Position numbers and translations under genes: made by a program. 33,537 nucleotides of DNA, taken from assembly GCF_000496695.1 (NCBI RefSeq), contig NZ_BAUJ01000060.1, forward strand, positions 1-33,537. Direction: 5' to 3'. The stretch comes from Vibrio halioticoli NBRC 102217 (lineage in GTDB: Bacteria; Pseudomonadota; Gammaproteobacteria; Enterobacterales; Vibrionaceae). The notes under the pieces were generated by a model. That model ran no database searches, was not told where the DNA came from, and saw nothing but the letters and a program-made list of their open reading frames with translations. Shown here piece by piece: positions 20,601 through 27,878 of the stretch. The number at the start of each line of letters is the position of its first letter. Position 1 is the stretch's first letter.

Positions 20601-22194
20601 GTGGGTTAGTTACCTGAGCAAACAACTGCTTAAAGTAGTTAGAAAGGTGTTGCGACTGGTGCGACAAAATCGCTAGTGGCCAGTCAGCGCCCATAGCAGA
20701 AAGTGGCTCTTTGCCGTCTTTTGCCATTGGCACAATAATTTCGTTTACTTCTTCAGAGCTTACGCCAAACGATTGTTGTTTGTGTAGCAAGCGCTCAGGA
20801 GAAGGTTGGTTGAATTCGTTTTCTGCATCTGGCAGTTTTTTCAGGCTCAGTAGATTCTCTTCAACCCATGTTTCATATGGCTGAGCATTGGCAATTGAAT
20901 CTTTTACTTCTTCATCTGAAATGATGCGACCTTGTTCTAGATCGGCAACAAAGATACGACCCGGTTGCAGACGACCACGGAACTCAACGTTTTCTGGTTC
21001 AATTTCAACTACGCCAGACTCAGATGCCATCACTAGGAAGTTATCTTTGGTTACTGTGTAGCGAGAAGGACGTAGGCCGTTACGGTCTAGCGTTGCACCT
21101 ACTTGTACACCATCAGTAAAACATACTGATGCAGGGCCATCCCATGGTTCCATAATATTGGCGTGGTACTGGTAGAAAGCACGACGCTTAGGATCCATGT
21201 TTTTGTTCTCTTGCCATGCTTCAGGAATCAGCATCATAAGAGCATGTGGCAGAGTACGGCCAGATAGAACAAGAAGCTCTAGTGCCATATCGAAGTTAGA
21301 TGAATCTGAGCTGCCTTCTTGACAGATAGGCAGTAGCATATCAATTTCAGCTTGGCTGAAAAGGTCAGACTCAAGGATAGCTTCACGTGCTTTCATCCAA
21401 TTCAAGTTACCGCGAACAGTGTTAATTTCACCATTGTGCGCAATGTAACGGAAAGGCTGAGCCAAACGCCATCTTGGGAAGGTGTTGGTTGAGAAACGTG
21501 AGTGAACCAAGGCAAGCGCTGTTACCATGGTTGGATTTTGTAGATCAAGGAAGTACTGAGGTACTTGCTCTGTGGTTAGCTGACCTTTATATACCAGTGT
21601 CTTATAAGACAAAGAGTTAATGTAGAAGTCATCACCAATGTTAGACACGCTTTCTAGGCATACGCGAACGGTGTAGTTACGTAGAACATACAGCTTTCTT
21701 TCTAGCTCTTCAGGCGTTGTGCTTGGGCCACCAGTAATGAATACATGTTCAAACTGTGGTTCAGTACTTAGTGGGTCGGCACCCAGCATAGAGTTATCCG
21801 TAGGTAAAACACGGTAACCCAGTACTTCCAAATCAAGACGTTGTGCGTTGCGTTCTAAAATGTCACGACATTGTGCGCGTTTATGCTCATCACGAGGGAA
21901 AAGCACCACGCCCACGCCGTACTGTTCAAAGGACGGTAGGCGAACGCCTAACTTAACGGTTTCTTCTAATAGAAACTCATGCGGTTTTTGCAGCAGTATA
22001 CCTGCGCCATCACCTGAACATGGATCACAGCCTTGACCACCACGGTGTTCCATTCTGGCTAGCATATCTAATGCTTGTGTGACAACTCGATGTGACTTGC
22101 GGTTTTTGAGGTGTGCTACAAAACCGATACCACAAGCGTCATGCTCCAGTTCGGGAGTATATAAACCCTGAGCTGATTGCTCTTTATCCAACAT
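17656..22194 (-). CDS. gltB: Glutamate synthase large (alpha) subunit
   Basis: GltB makes glutamate from glutamine and 2-oxoglutarate. I place the start at ATG 22194 because AAGGA precedes it by 7 bases; the frame stays open upstream to 22347 but that part resembles no GltB. The 1512-residue product has a 20-residue propeptide ending before Cys21 (HDACGIGFVAH), the N-terminal nucleophile of the Ntn amidotransferase. A central domain follows. The FMN-binding synthase domain contains SGEGGEDPSRF and the [3Fe-4S] motif Cys1133-x5-Cys1139-x4-Cys1144 (CHKNTCPVG). The C-terminal GXGXG beta-helix domain covers about 1260-1480. It is co-transcribed with gltD. The long upstream region is described separately. 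Confidence 0.97.
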   Translation of the reverse strand: MLDKEQSAQGLYTPELEHDACGIGFVAHLKNRKSHRVVTQALDMLARMEHRGGQGCDPCSGDGAGILLQKPHEFLLEETVKLGVRLPSFEQYGVGVVLFPRDEHKRAQCRDILERNAQRLDLEVLGYRVLPTDNSMLGADPLSTEPQFEHVFITGGPSTTPEELERKLYVLRNYTVRVCLESVSNIGDDFYINSLSYKTLVYKGQLTTEQVPQYFLDLQNPTMVTALALVHSRFSTNTFPRWRLAQPFRYIAHNGEINTVRGNLNWMKAREAILESDLFSQAEIDMLLPICQEGSSDSSNFDMALELLVLSGRTLPHALMMLIPEAWQENKNMDPKRRAFYQYHANIMEPWDGPASVCFTDGVQVGATLDRNGLRPSRYTVTKDNFLVMASESGVVEIEPENVEFRGRLQPGRIFVADLEQGRIISDEEVKDSIANAQPYETWVEENLLSLKKLPDAENEFNQPSPERLLHKQQSFGVSSEEVNEIIVPMAKDGKEPLSAMGADWPLAILSHQSQHLSNYFKQLFAQVTNPPIDPIRERMVMSLNTYLGKDQNLLTETPEHCQKVELESPVLSNSELEKLRAIDNEHLQSKTLDIVFQASEDKGKLERALKRICQYAEDAVIDGYSIILLTDRAVNSNHAAIPAMLAVGAVHHHLIRKGLRAKCDIVVETGDARETHHFATLIGYGANAVNPYLVIETLADLQRTKKLDPEAHIKDLFENYRKGVNGGLLKIFSKMGISTLQSYHGAQIFEALGVSKSVVDKYFTGTVSRIQGLTIDDIAKEVIVRHRIGYPTREIPVQLLDVGGVYQWKQRGEKHLFNPETISLLQQSTRNKDFDQFKQYTQAVDSQGDNAATLRSQLDFVKNPAGSIPLEEVEPIEAILKRFATGAMSFGSISYEAHSTLAVAMNRIGAKSNSGEGGEDPSRFERKENGDWERSAIKQVASGRFGVTSYYLTNSEEIQIKMAQGAKPGEGGQLPGDKVDDWIGATRHSTPGVGLISPPPHHDIYSIEDLAQLIYDLKNANRNGRVNVKLVSEAGVGTIASGVAKAKADVVLIAGFDGGTGASPMSSIRHTGLPWELGLAETHQTLLKNGLRNRIVVQSDGQMKTPRDLAVATLLGAEEWGVATAALVVEGCIMMRKCHKNTCPVGIATQNKTLRERFDGRVDDVVTFFQYMAEGLREIMAELGFRTIQEMVGQSQKLKVRDGIGHWKYQNLDLSPVLHIEPARAEDGVYNQTEQNHNLEDVLDRKLIQTAIPALEKGTAVSAEFPIINTDRSVGTMLSNEISKVYKDQGLPQPMNVKFNGSAGQSFGAFLAKGVKFEVEGDANDYWGKGLSGGTLVLYPDAKSNIVPEDNIVVGNVCFYGATSGESFIRGLAGERFCVRNSGAKVVVEGVGDHGCEYMTGGIAIILGSTGRNFAAGMSGGIAYVWDKDGNFETKLNSELVDIDPIDAEDKALLQDMLTKHVQFTGSEVAQSFLDNFEVNLQSLAKVMPRDYKAVLQKNKAAQQQTEAEAV

Positions 22195-22532
22195 AGGTAA
22201 ATCCTTCCAATCTAATGTGACAAGGGGGAGTGATCCCGCGTCATTGTTCCTTATAATTGTCTCTAAAAGGGCTAATGGGTGTGAAATTAGCCTGCTTCCA
22301 TTCCGTCTCTCGCTGAAAAGTTCGCGAAAAAAACATTCCTTGGTCATTTCCAGTAGTTAGCTTCTGATTAATAGAATCTTATAAAGGCAGGAGCGGAATA
22401 TGACCGACTATTCATCTAAAAACGGCATCTTAAATGAGGCGATATTAGGCAATAGTTGTAACTATCCTACAATTTTGTCTAGCTGAATTCCAACGAAAGT
22501 TTCATCAAAAGTGGATTTTTTATGAACAAGTG

Positions 22533-22541
22533 TCTATAGCA
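22533..22541 (-). promoter_or_regulatory. Candidate gltB promoter (extended -10)
   Basis: Minus-strand TGCTATAGA is a TATAGA hexamer with the TGn extension and a poor -35. The start would be near 22526, with the PurR-like palindrome centred about 53 bases upstream. Confidence 0.4.
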
Positions 22542-22571
22542 TCCAGTTAACATTTGTGCGTTTATATTTAC

Positions 22572-22587
22572 ACGCAAACCTTTGCGT
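22572..22587. promoter_or_regulatory. PurR-type palindrome between gltB and yhcC
   Basis: ACGCAAACCTTTGCGT differs from the ideal PurR palindrome ACGCAAACGTTTGCGT at one central base. With flanking bases the arms CACGCAAA (22571-22578) and TTTGCGTG (22581-22588) are perfect complements. PurR, a LacI-family repressor, responds to hypoxanthine and guanine in E. coli. The changed centre (CC for CG) leaves open another LacI-family protein. Confidence 0.6.
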
Positions 22588-22632
22588 GACCATATAGCCT
22601 CAAATACCTCGTTCGATAAAAACTTGCGGAGA

Positions 22633-22641
22633 TGTTAGAAT
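22633..22641 (+). promoter_or_regulatory. Candidate yhcC promoter (extended -10)
   Basis: TGTTAGAAT carries the TGn extension before a TAGAAT -10, with only a weak -35 (TTCGAT, 22612-22617). The start would be near 22648, leaving a leader of about 73 bases that includes TGACA-GGG-TGTCA (22679-22691). Confidence 0.5.
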
Positions 22642-22720
22642 ACGCGGCTTATTAATGAAGGGATGTAATTTAGTTTCATGACAGGGTGTCAGGGTACAAA
22701 GTCATCATAGGTGAAATTTC

Positions 22721-23677
22721 ATGCAGTTACACGAACTCGTCAATACTCTCGGACAAGATTTACAGCGTCGTTATGGCGAAAAAGTTCATAAACTGACTCT
22801 GCATGGTGGATTCAGTTGCCCTAACCGTGATGGAACTATAGGGCGCGGTGGTTGTACTTTCTGTAACGTCTCTTCATTTGTTGACGAAACCACTCAAACT
22901 CAGGCAATAGAAGTTCAGTTAAGCGACCGCTCTAAAGAGATAGCTCGAGCAAAAAAATATTTTGCTTATTTTCAGGCCTACACCAACACCTTCGCTGAAG
23001 TGCAAACACTAAGAAAAATGTATGAAGAAGCACTTGAGTCGGCTGATATAGTGGGGCTGTGTGTGGGCACTCGTCCAGACTGCGTTCCTGATGCGGTGAT
23101 GGACTTGCTGGTGGAGTATAAAGAGCAAGGTTATGAAATCTGGTTAGAGCTAGGTTTACAGACAGCCAACAATGACACTTTAAAGCGTATTAACCGTGGA
23201 CATGATTTTGAATGCTATGCCGAAATCACCAAAAAGGCGCGCGCCAACGGCATTAAAGTGTGTACGCACTTAATTGTGGGCCTACCAAAAGAAACCAAGC
23301 AAGATAATATCGAAACATTACATAAAGTATTAGATGTGGGTACCGATGGCATTAAATTACACAGCTTACATATTGTCGAAGGCAGTACTATGGCTAAAGC
23401 ATGGAAAGCCGGCAAATTGGAATCTCTAGAACTGGAAGAGTATGTCAGCATTGCTTCTGAGCTAATTAGAATGACCCCTCCAGAGGTGGTGTATCACCGA
23501 GTTTCTTCTGCGGCGCGCAGACCAACATTACTTTCCCCGCTATGGTGTGAAAACCGTTGGTTGGCGATGACCGAGATCGGCCGCGCATTAGATAGAGAAG
23601 GGGCGCAAGGCTCTCTTTTAAATAATCCGTTTGTATTTACTCAACCAGTGTTAAAGCTAACCTCAGTGAATAACTGA
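22721..23677 (+). CDS. yhcC: Radical SAM protein of the YhcC family (TIGR01212)
   Basis: The 318-residue protein has the unusual radical SAM cysteine motif of this family: Cys33-x11-Cys45-x2-Cys48 (CPNRDGTIGRGGCTFC). Elp3-like segments follow (VGLCVGTRPDCVPD, WLELGLQTANNDTLKRINRGH cut, THLIVGLPKET). A Gram-positive relative, YtqA/MnmL of Bacillus, takes part in tRNA wobble-uridine modification; the role of the proteobacterial YhcC group is not established to my knowledge. AGGTGA lies about ten bases before the ATG. The gene is divergent from gltB and precedes arcB, the same neighbourhood as in E. coli. Confidence 0.9.
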   Translation: MQLHELVNTLGQDLQRRYGEKVHKLTLHGGFSCPNRDGTIGRGGCTFCNVSSFVDETTQTQAIEVQLSDRSKEIARAKKYFAYFQAYTNTFAEVQTLRKMYEEALESADIVGLCVGTRPDCVPDAVMDLLVEYKEQGYEIWLELGLQTANNDTLKRINRGHDFECYAEITKKARANGIKVCTHLIVGLPKETKQDNIETLHKVLDVGTDGIKLHSLHIVEGSTMAKAWKAGKLESLELEEYVSIASELIRMTPPEVVYHRVSSAARRPTLLSPLWCENRWLAMTEIGRALDREGAQGSLLNNPFVFTQPVLKLTSVNN

Positions 23678-23795
23678 AGATCCCCCTATTAAATAGTTGA
23701 TGTCTCGACTTTACTTCTAAAATACCTTCTTGCCTTACTTACTTTTACAGTCAGGCAAGATAAACTAATGGCAGTTACAGCAAATGGACTGCTTG

Positions 23796-26168
23796 ATGAA
23801 ACCATTGAAAACTTACTCTCGATATTATGTCGATCTTCTCGTTCGATTAGGGATCTTCCGATTCTCTTTCCTGCTTGCTCTTGGCCTGATTACTTTAGCT
23901 ATTTTAGTTCAAGTGGGTATCAGTTGGATTTTAGGAGAAACTTTCGAATATAAACATGCGCTGCGTTCGCTCGCCTTTGGCCTGATTATGACCCCCTGTG
24001 CGGTCTATTTTATCTCTATAGTGGTCGATCAATTAGAGGAATCTCGTCGTAAACTCTCTAAGTTGGTCTCTGAGCTCAGTGATATGCGAGAACGCGACCT
24101 CGATCTCAATGAAAAGCTCACCCATAACTTAAAACAATTAAACCTTGAGATGAAAGAGCGCCTGTCTGCGGAAGAGTCCCGTGAACAGGCTATGCTCGAT
24201 CTTGAGCATGAAGTGTTTCAAAGAGAGGCGACTCAGATAGCGCTTGCTGAGAGAACCGCTTTATTACGTTCATTTATCGATGCTTGTCCTGATTTATTTT
24301 ATTACCGCACCGCCGATGGTGTTTTTTCTGGTTGTAACCATGCGGTTGAGAAACTCACCGGTAAAACGGAAAAAGAGCTGGTTGGATTAACTCCATGGCA
24401 GGTTTATAAGAAAGAAATCGCGCAACAGATCGTCGAAACAGATCAAATCGTATTTGAAAACCTCGAAGAGCTTATCTACGAACAGTGGCTTGAGTACCCT
24501 GGTGGTCGTAAAGCGTATTATGAATTACGAAAAGTCCCTTTCTTTAATAAAGAAGGGCGTCATTTAGGTTTAGTTGGGTTTGGGCGTGATATTACCGAGC
24601 GTAAATTGAACGAAAAATCCCTAGAAAAAGCCAGTCGCGATAAAACCACCTTTATCTCGACCATTAGTCATGAGTTGCGAACGCCATTAAATGGCATAGT
24701 AGGTTTAAGCCGAATGCTGCTAGGTACTAGCTTAGATAAAGAGCAGCGTCAGTATATGCAAACCATCAACATTAGCGCGATTACGCTAGGGCATATCTTT
24801 AACGATATTATTGATATAGATAAGTTTGATCGCAATAAGTTAGAGTTAGTTCCTTCTGAACTCAGTTTTAATAGCTTCATTACTGAATTGGACAGTCTGT
24901 CTCGCTTAATGGCAGAGCAAAAGAACCTACGTTTTGAACTCGAACGTCTTACCGACATGCCTGACAACATCATTGTGGATGCGACTCGTCTACGACAAGT
25001 GTTATGGAACTTAATCAGCAACGCAATCAAGTTCACCTCAGAGGGTGGGGTATTTGTTAATGTAAGTGCAGAACCTTTGCAAAATAACGAAGTTGCCATT
25101 CGCTTTGAGATTGAAGACAGCGGTATTGGTATTCCTGAGTCAGAACTTGAGAAAATATTTGCCATGTATTATCAGGTGAAATCTGAAGGGGGCAATCTGC
25201 ACGCTGTAGGCTCAGGGATTGGCTTAGCGGTATCTCAATCACTTATGAGAAAGATGGGCGGCGATATCTACGCCACCAGTGAAGTGGGGCATGGCAGTAC
25301 CTTCTATGTTGAATTTACCGCACCTTCTGGCGCACCTATTATAGATAAATTAGAAGAAACGACAGAACCTGTGCAACGTCCACTTTCTATTTTCATGGTT
25401 GAAGATATTGAACTCAACGTTACAGTAGCACGCTCTTTATTGACCAGTTTTGGCCACAAAGTCGATGTGGCAATGACAGGTACAGAAGCATTGAGTAAGT
25501 TTGAGCCTACCGACTACGACTTGGTGTTATTAGATATACAATTGCCCGATATGACAGGCTTTGAGATCGCTACAGAACTGCAAAGTCGCTATACCAACTT
25601 ACCGCCAATAGTGGCGCTGACGGCTAACTTAGTAAAAGACAAAACCGCCTATAGAGAAGCGGGTATGCAAGACGCAATAAGCAAACCGTTGTCGGCTAAA
25701 GCATTGCGCAAGATTTTAAATAAACTGTGTTATCTCGATGAGCAAATTATCGAAGAGAAAACCCATGCTACTAAAGCGGTACTAGAAGAGCCTACAATCG
25801 AAAAAACACCGTTGGATGTGCTAATCGATAAAGAAATGCTACGTTCATATATCGAAATCGTAGGGAAAAAACCGGTACTGGAGAGTGTGCAATTATTTGA
25901 AGATATGATGCCAGATTATGTGGCTATTTTAGATTCTAATTTAGCGGCTAAAGACAAAGATGCCATTGTGTCTGAGGCGCATAAAATTAAAGGTGCTGCA
26001 GGCTCTGTGGGCCTAAAGCGTATTCAAATGGTCGCTCAGCAAGCTCAATCTCCAGAGCTACCTGCATGGTGGGAAAATATTAATGACTGGATCGACGAGA
26101 TAAAAGAGAGTTACCTTGGTGATATTGAGGTTGTGAAAGATTGGATTGAGCAAGAGTTTGATAAATAA
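23796..26168 (+). CDS. arcB: Aerobic respiration control sensor kinase ArcB
   Basis: ArcB is the tripartite hybrid kinase that phosphorylates ArcA when the quinone pool is reduced. With start ATG 23796 (GGA 7 bases upstream; the alternative ATG 23784 has no site) the product has 790 residues and is collinear with E. coli ArcB through the kinase core. It has two membrane helices (about 20-40 and 58-77), a linker coiled coil, and a PAS domain (about 150-270). The phospho-acceptor His292 lies in SHELRTP. The ATPase N, G1 and G2 boxes are NLISNAIKF, DSGIGIP and GSGIGLAV. The receiver Asp580 is in LLDIQLPD and the HPt His729 is in AHKIKGAAGSVG. Redox Cys180 is present, but position 241 is Tyr instead of Cys. 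An 8-bp inverted repeat (23728-23735 and 23753-23760) precedes the gene. Confidence 0.97.
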   Translation: MKPLKTYSRYYVDLLVRLGIFRFSFLLALGLITLAILVQVGISWILGETFEYKHALRSLAFGLIMTPCAVYFISIVVDQLEESRRKLSKLVSELSDMRERDLDLNEKLTHNLKQLNLEMKERLSAEESREQAMLDLEHEVFQREATQIALAERTALLRSFIDACPDLFYYRTADGVFSGCNHAVEKLTGKTEKELVGLTPWQVYKKEIAQQIVETDQIVFENLEELIYEQWLEYPGGRKAYYELRKVPFFNKEGRHLGLVGFGRDITERKLNEKSLEKASRDKTTFISTISHELRTPLNGIVGLSRMLLGTSLDKEQRQYMQTINISAITLGHIFNDIIDIDKFDRNKLELVPSELSFNSFITELDSLSRLMAEQKNLRFELERLTDMPDNIIVDATRLRQVLWNLISNAIKFTSEGGVFVNVSAEPLQNNEVAIRFEIEDSGIGIPESELEKIFAMYYQVKSEGGNLHAVGSGIGLAVSQSLMRKMGGDIYATSEVGHGSTFYVEFTAPSGAPIIDKLEETTEPVQRPLSIFMVEDIELNVTVARSLLTSFGHKVDVAMTGTEALSKFEPTDYDLVLLDIQLPDMTGFEIATELQSRYTNLPPIVALTANLVKDKTAYREAGMQDAISKPLSAKALRKILNKLCYLDEQIIEEKTHATKAVLEEPTIEKTPLDVLIDKEMLRSYIEIVGKKPVLESVQLFEDMMPDYVAILDSNLAAKDKDAIVSEAHKIKGAAGSVGLKRIQMVAQQAQSPELPAWWENINDWIDEIKESYLGDIEVVKDWIEQEFDK

Positions 26169-26218
26169 TAAGATCAGCAATGATTACATTTATAGTAATT
26201 TGCGAATAGGAATTAGCG

Positions 26219-26683
26219 ATGAAAGTTAAAGTTTTAAGTGCACTATTATTGAGCTCTACGCTCTTATTTGGTTGCGCTTCAATATGTCATGCTCCGTGGG
26301 ATACCGCGTCAGCAACATCAACAGTCGAGCAGACAAAAGTGACACTGGAAGCGAATATGTGGGGCAATAAAATGCCCACTATTGGCGAGACGGCTTCATC
26401 GGCTCCGTTGCATGGTAATTTAGTCTTAACCTCAGATAAAACTATCCCAGCAGATCTGGCGGTAACGGCTATCTGGGTTCGCTATGCAGGTGAAACATTC
26501 CTTATTGATGAAGATGCATTTGATGTTGAAGCTATCAACGAGAAACAGTGGAAGATTTCTTTCAAACAAGATGAAGGTTATAACGATAGCGCTACTGCCG
26601 CTGATGTTGCGGTTGAGCTAAAAGGTGAAACGCAAAAAGTATGGTTAATTGATCAAGCTGTAGACGTGGATGCCATTTATTAG
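26219..26683 (+). CDS. Small lipoprotein of unknown function
   Basis: I do not recognise a family. The 154-residue protein has a clean lipoprotein signal peptide ending in LFGC, which puts the lipidated cysteine at residue 19; Ala at +2 suggests the outer membrane. A second cysteine lies at about residue 23. The mature part is acidic and strand-rich, without membrane segments. AGGA at 26208-26211 lies 7 bases before the ATG. The gap to arcB is only 50 bases with no terminator, so co-transcription with arcB is likely. A bidirectional terminator separates it from the convergent arcA. Confidence 0.8.
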   Translation: MKVKVLSALLLSSTLLFGCASICHAPWDTASATSTVEQTKVTLEANMWGNKMPTIGETASSAPLHGNLVLTSDKTIPADLAVTAIWVRYAGETFLIDEDAFDVEAINEKQWKISFKQDEGYNDSATAADVAVELKGETQKVWLIDQAVDVDAIY

Positions 26684-26708
26684 TTCGCTTAGCCTAAGCA
26701 ACAGACCT

Positions 26709-26738
26709 AAAAAAACCCAGTTTAAAAACTGGGTTTTT
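26709..26738. terminator. Bidirectional terminator between the lipoprotein gene and arcA
   Basis: AAAAACCCAGTTT (26711-26723) and AAACTGGGTTTTT (26726-26738) are perfect complements, with A and T tracts on both sides, so it can act on either strand. A second perfect 9-bp hairpin (26739-26747 with 26753-26761) follows and includes the arcA stop codon. Confidence 0.9.
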
Positions 26739-26757
26739 ATAATCAATTCAGGATTGA

Positions 26758-27474
26758 TTATGCGTCTAAATCACCACAAAAACGGTAGCCTTCACCGTGA
26801 ATAGTAGCGATGATTTCAGGAGTGCCCGCAACTGATTCAAAGTGCTTACGAATGCGACGAATCGTAACATCTACAGTACGGTCATGAGGTTTAAGCTCAC
26901 GTCCTGTCATTTTTTTCAATAATTCTGCGCGAGTTTGGATTTTTCCTGGGTGCTCACAGAAGTGCAGTAATGCACGGAATTCTGAGCGAGGAAGTTTGTA
27001 ACTTTCGTTATTTGGGTTAACCAAAGAACGGCTGTTAATATCTAGAACCCAACCGTTGAATGTGTATTTCTCAACGTTTTTGCTCTCTTCGCCTTCTTTA
27101 CTAACGCTCATTGAACGAGATAGAAGGTTACGAGCACGAATAGTCAGTTCACGAGGATTGAAAGGTTTAGTGATGTAATCATCAGCACCGATTTCAAGTC
27201 CTAAAATTTTATCGACTTCATTGTCACGGCCAGTTAGGAACATAAGAGCGACATTGGCTTGCTCTCTCAATTCACGAGCTAAAAGTAAACCGTTTTTGCC
27301 TGGTAAATTGATGTCCATGATCACTAGGTTTACTGAATTTTCAGAAATCACTTGATGCATAGAATCGCCATCTGTTGCTTCGAATACGCTGTATCCTTCT
27401 GCTTCAAATATGCTTTTTAGTGTACTGCGAGTTACTTGTTCGTCTTCAACGATAAGAATGTTAGGGGTTTGCAT
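26758..27474 (-). CDS. arcA: Two-component response regulator ArcA
   Basis: ArcA is the response regulator of ArcB and mainly represses aerobic respiratory genes under low oxygen. The 238-residue protein is almost identical to E. coli ArcA. It has a receiver domain (1-120) with the acidic pocket Glu10-Asp11, the phospho-acceptor Asp54 (VIMDINLPG) and the invariant Lys in ITKPF. An OmpR-type winged-helix DNA-binding domain (about 135-234) ends RIRKHFE...[20 protein letters not shown] lies before the ATG. The leader is about 190 bases from the predicted promoter and contains two short ORFs. The gene converges on the lipoprotein gene downstream of arcB. Confidence 0.99.
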   Translation of the reverse strand: MQTPNILIVEDEQVTRSTLKSIFEAEGYSVFEATDGDSMHQVISENSVNLVIMDINLPGKNGLLLARELREQANVALMFLTGRDNEVDKILGLEIGADDYITKPFNPRELTIRARNLLSRSMSVSKEGEESKNVEKYTFNGWVLDINSRSLVNPNNESYKLPRSEFRALLHFCEHPGKIQTRAELLKKMTGRELKPHDRTVDVTIRRIRKHFESVAGTPEIIATIHGEGYRFCGDLDA

Positions 27475-27483
27475 TGGCTCTAC

Positions 27484-27582
27484 CTAAACTATGTGTAATT
27501 GATTTTTATTAATAAATTCTAGGCAAAAAATAACATCAAGGTAATCATTTGTGTGCGTATGTAATGCACTCGATGATTTCAT
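27484..27582 (-). CDS. Possible 32-codon leader ORF in the arcA 5' UTR
   Basis: The frame from ATG 27582 runs 32 codons to a TAG at 27486-27484, about ten bases before the arcA ATG. It begins MKSSSALHTHTNDY. AAGG lies only four bases before its ATG. It overlaps the preceding mini-ORF in another frame. It may be chance. Confidence 0.25.
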   Translation of the reverse strand: MKSSSALHTHTNDYLDVIFCLEFINKNQLHIV

Positions 27583-27595
27583 TGCACCTTAACAT
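27545..27595 (-). CDS. Possible 16-codon leader peptide in the arcA 5' UTR
   Basis: ATG 27595 is preceded by AAGGAGG plus GGG, the strongest Shine-Dalgarno in this stretch. The frame encodes MLRCNEIIECITYAHK and stops at TGA 27547-27545. The spacing after AGGAGG is short (3 bases). Its role, if any, is unknown. Confidence 0.35.
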   Translation of the reverse strand: MLRCNEIIECITYAHK

Positions 27596-27668
27596 CCCCC
27601 TCCTTGGAAATTTCACAAGGTACTTAAAATCCGATAGTACCTTTCATTCTTGGCCAAATTAATTGCGC

Positions 27669-27697
27669 ATCATACCGACTTAACAGCTTTCTAACAA
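27669..27697 (-). promoter_or_regulatory. Predicted arcA promoter
   Basis: On the minus strand the -35 is TTGTTA (27697-27692), the spacer is 17 bases and the -10 is TATGAT (27674-27669). The start would be near 27661. Downstream, AAGGTACT (27617-27624) and AGTACCTT (27636-27643) form an 8-bp hairpin in the leader. Confidence 0.65.
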
Positions 27698-27725
27698 TCA
27701 AATGTTGTTAATTTATTTTACTTTA

Positions 27726-27739
27726 TTGATTTAAATCAA
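27726..27739. promoter_or_regulatory. FNR box upstream of arcA
   Basis: TTGATTTAAATCAA is a perfect match to the FNR consensus TTGAT-n4-ATCAA. Its centre is about 71 bases upstream of the predicted arcA start, a standard class I activator position. E. coli arcA is also FNR-activated. The remaining stretch to the next gene (27740-27878) holds nothing else I can name. Confidence 0.8.
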
Positions 27740-27878
27740 TCGTTAATTTTAACAAATAAGTGAAAACGACTCTCGATTCTGTGATCAATATCGATATTTT
27801 GTGCTAGGCGCTAGTATTCATTAAATAAGAACAAGGTGCAATAGTTGCATTAGTGTGAAATTTGTACATAAATCCCGT

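Larger units (their letters stand above)
22195..22720. other. gltB-yhcC divergent intergenic region
   Basis: These 526 bases hold candidate promoters for both genes, a PurR-like palindrome and a 14-bp dyad (ATAGTT-GT-AACTAT, 22452-22465). If the candidate gltB promoter is right, the gltB leader is about 330 bases. It contains two minus-strand mini-ORFs: 31 codons from about 22338, and 10 codons ending about 20 bases before the gltB ATG. Both have badly spaced ribosome sites. The E. coli gltB upstream region is also long and binds Lrp and IHF; I cannot identify such sites here with confidence. Confidence 0.5.

Noticed and set aside
22246..22338. 31-codon minus-strand leader ORF before gltB
   Set aside because: AAGG is only one base from its ATG, and nothing suggests selection on the frame; left as a remark in the intergenic entry.
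22195..22347. In-frame 51-codon N-terminal extension of gltB
   Set aside because: It resembles no GltB, would displace the Cys nucleophile far from the N-terminus, and a good Shine-Dalgarno precedes ATG 22194 instead.
23728..23760. Terminator between yhcC and arcB
   Set aside because: The 8-bp stem has a 17-base loop and no T-run; at most a structural or regulatory element.
23768..23953. 61-codon frame starting just before arcB
   Set aside because: It overlaps the arcB coding sequence in another frame and has no Shine-Dalgarno.
26169..26218. ArcZ-like small RNA at the arcB 3' end
   Set aside because: ArcZ of enterics lies there, but this gap is only 50 bases and has no terminator or similar sequence.
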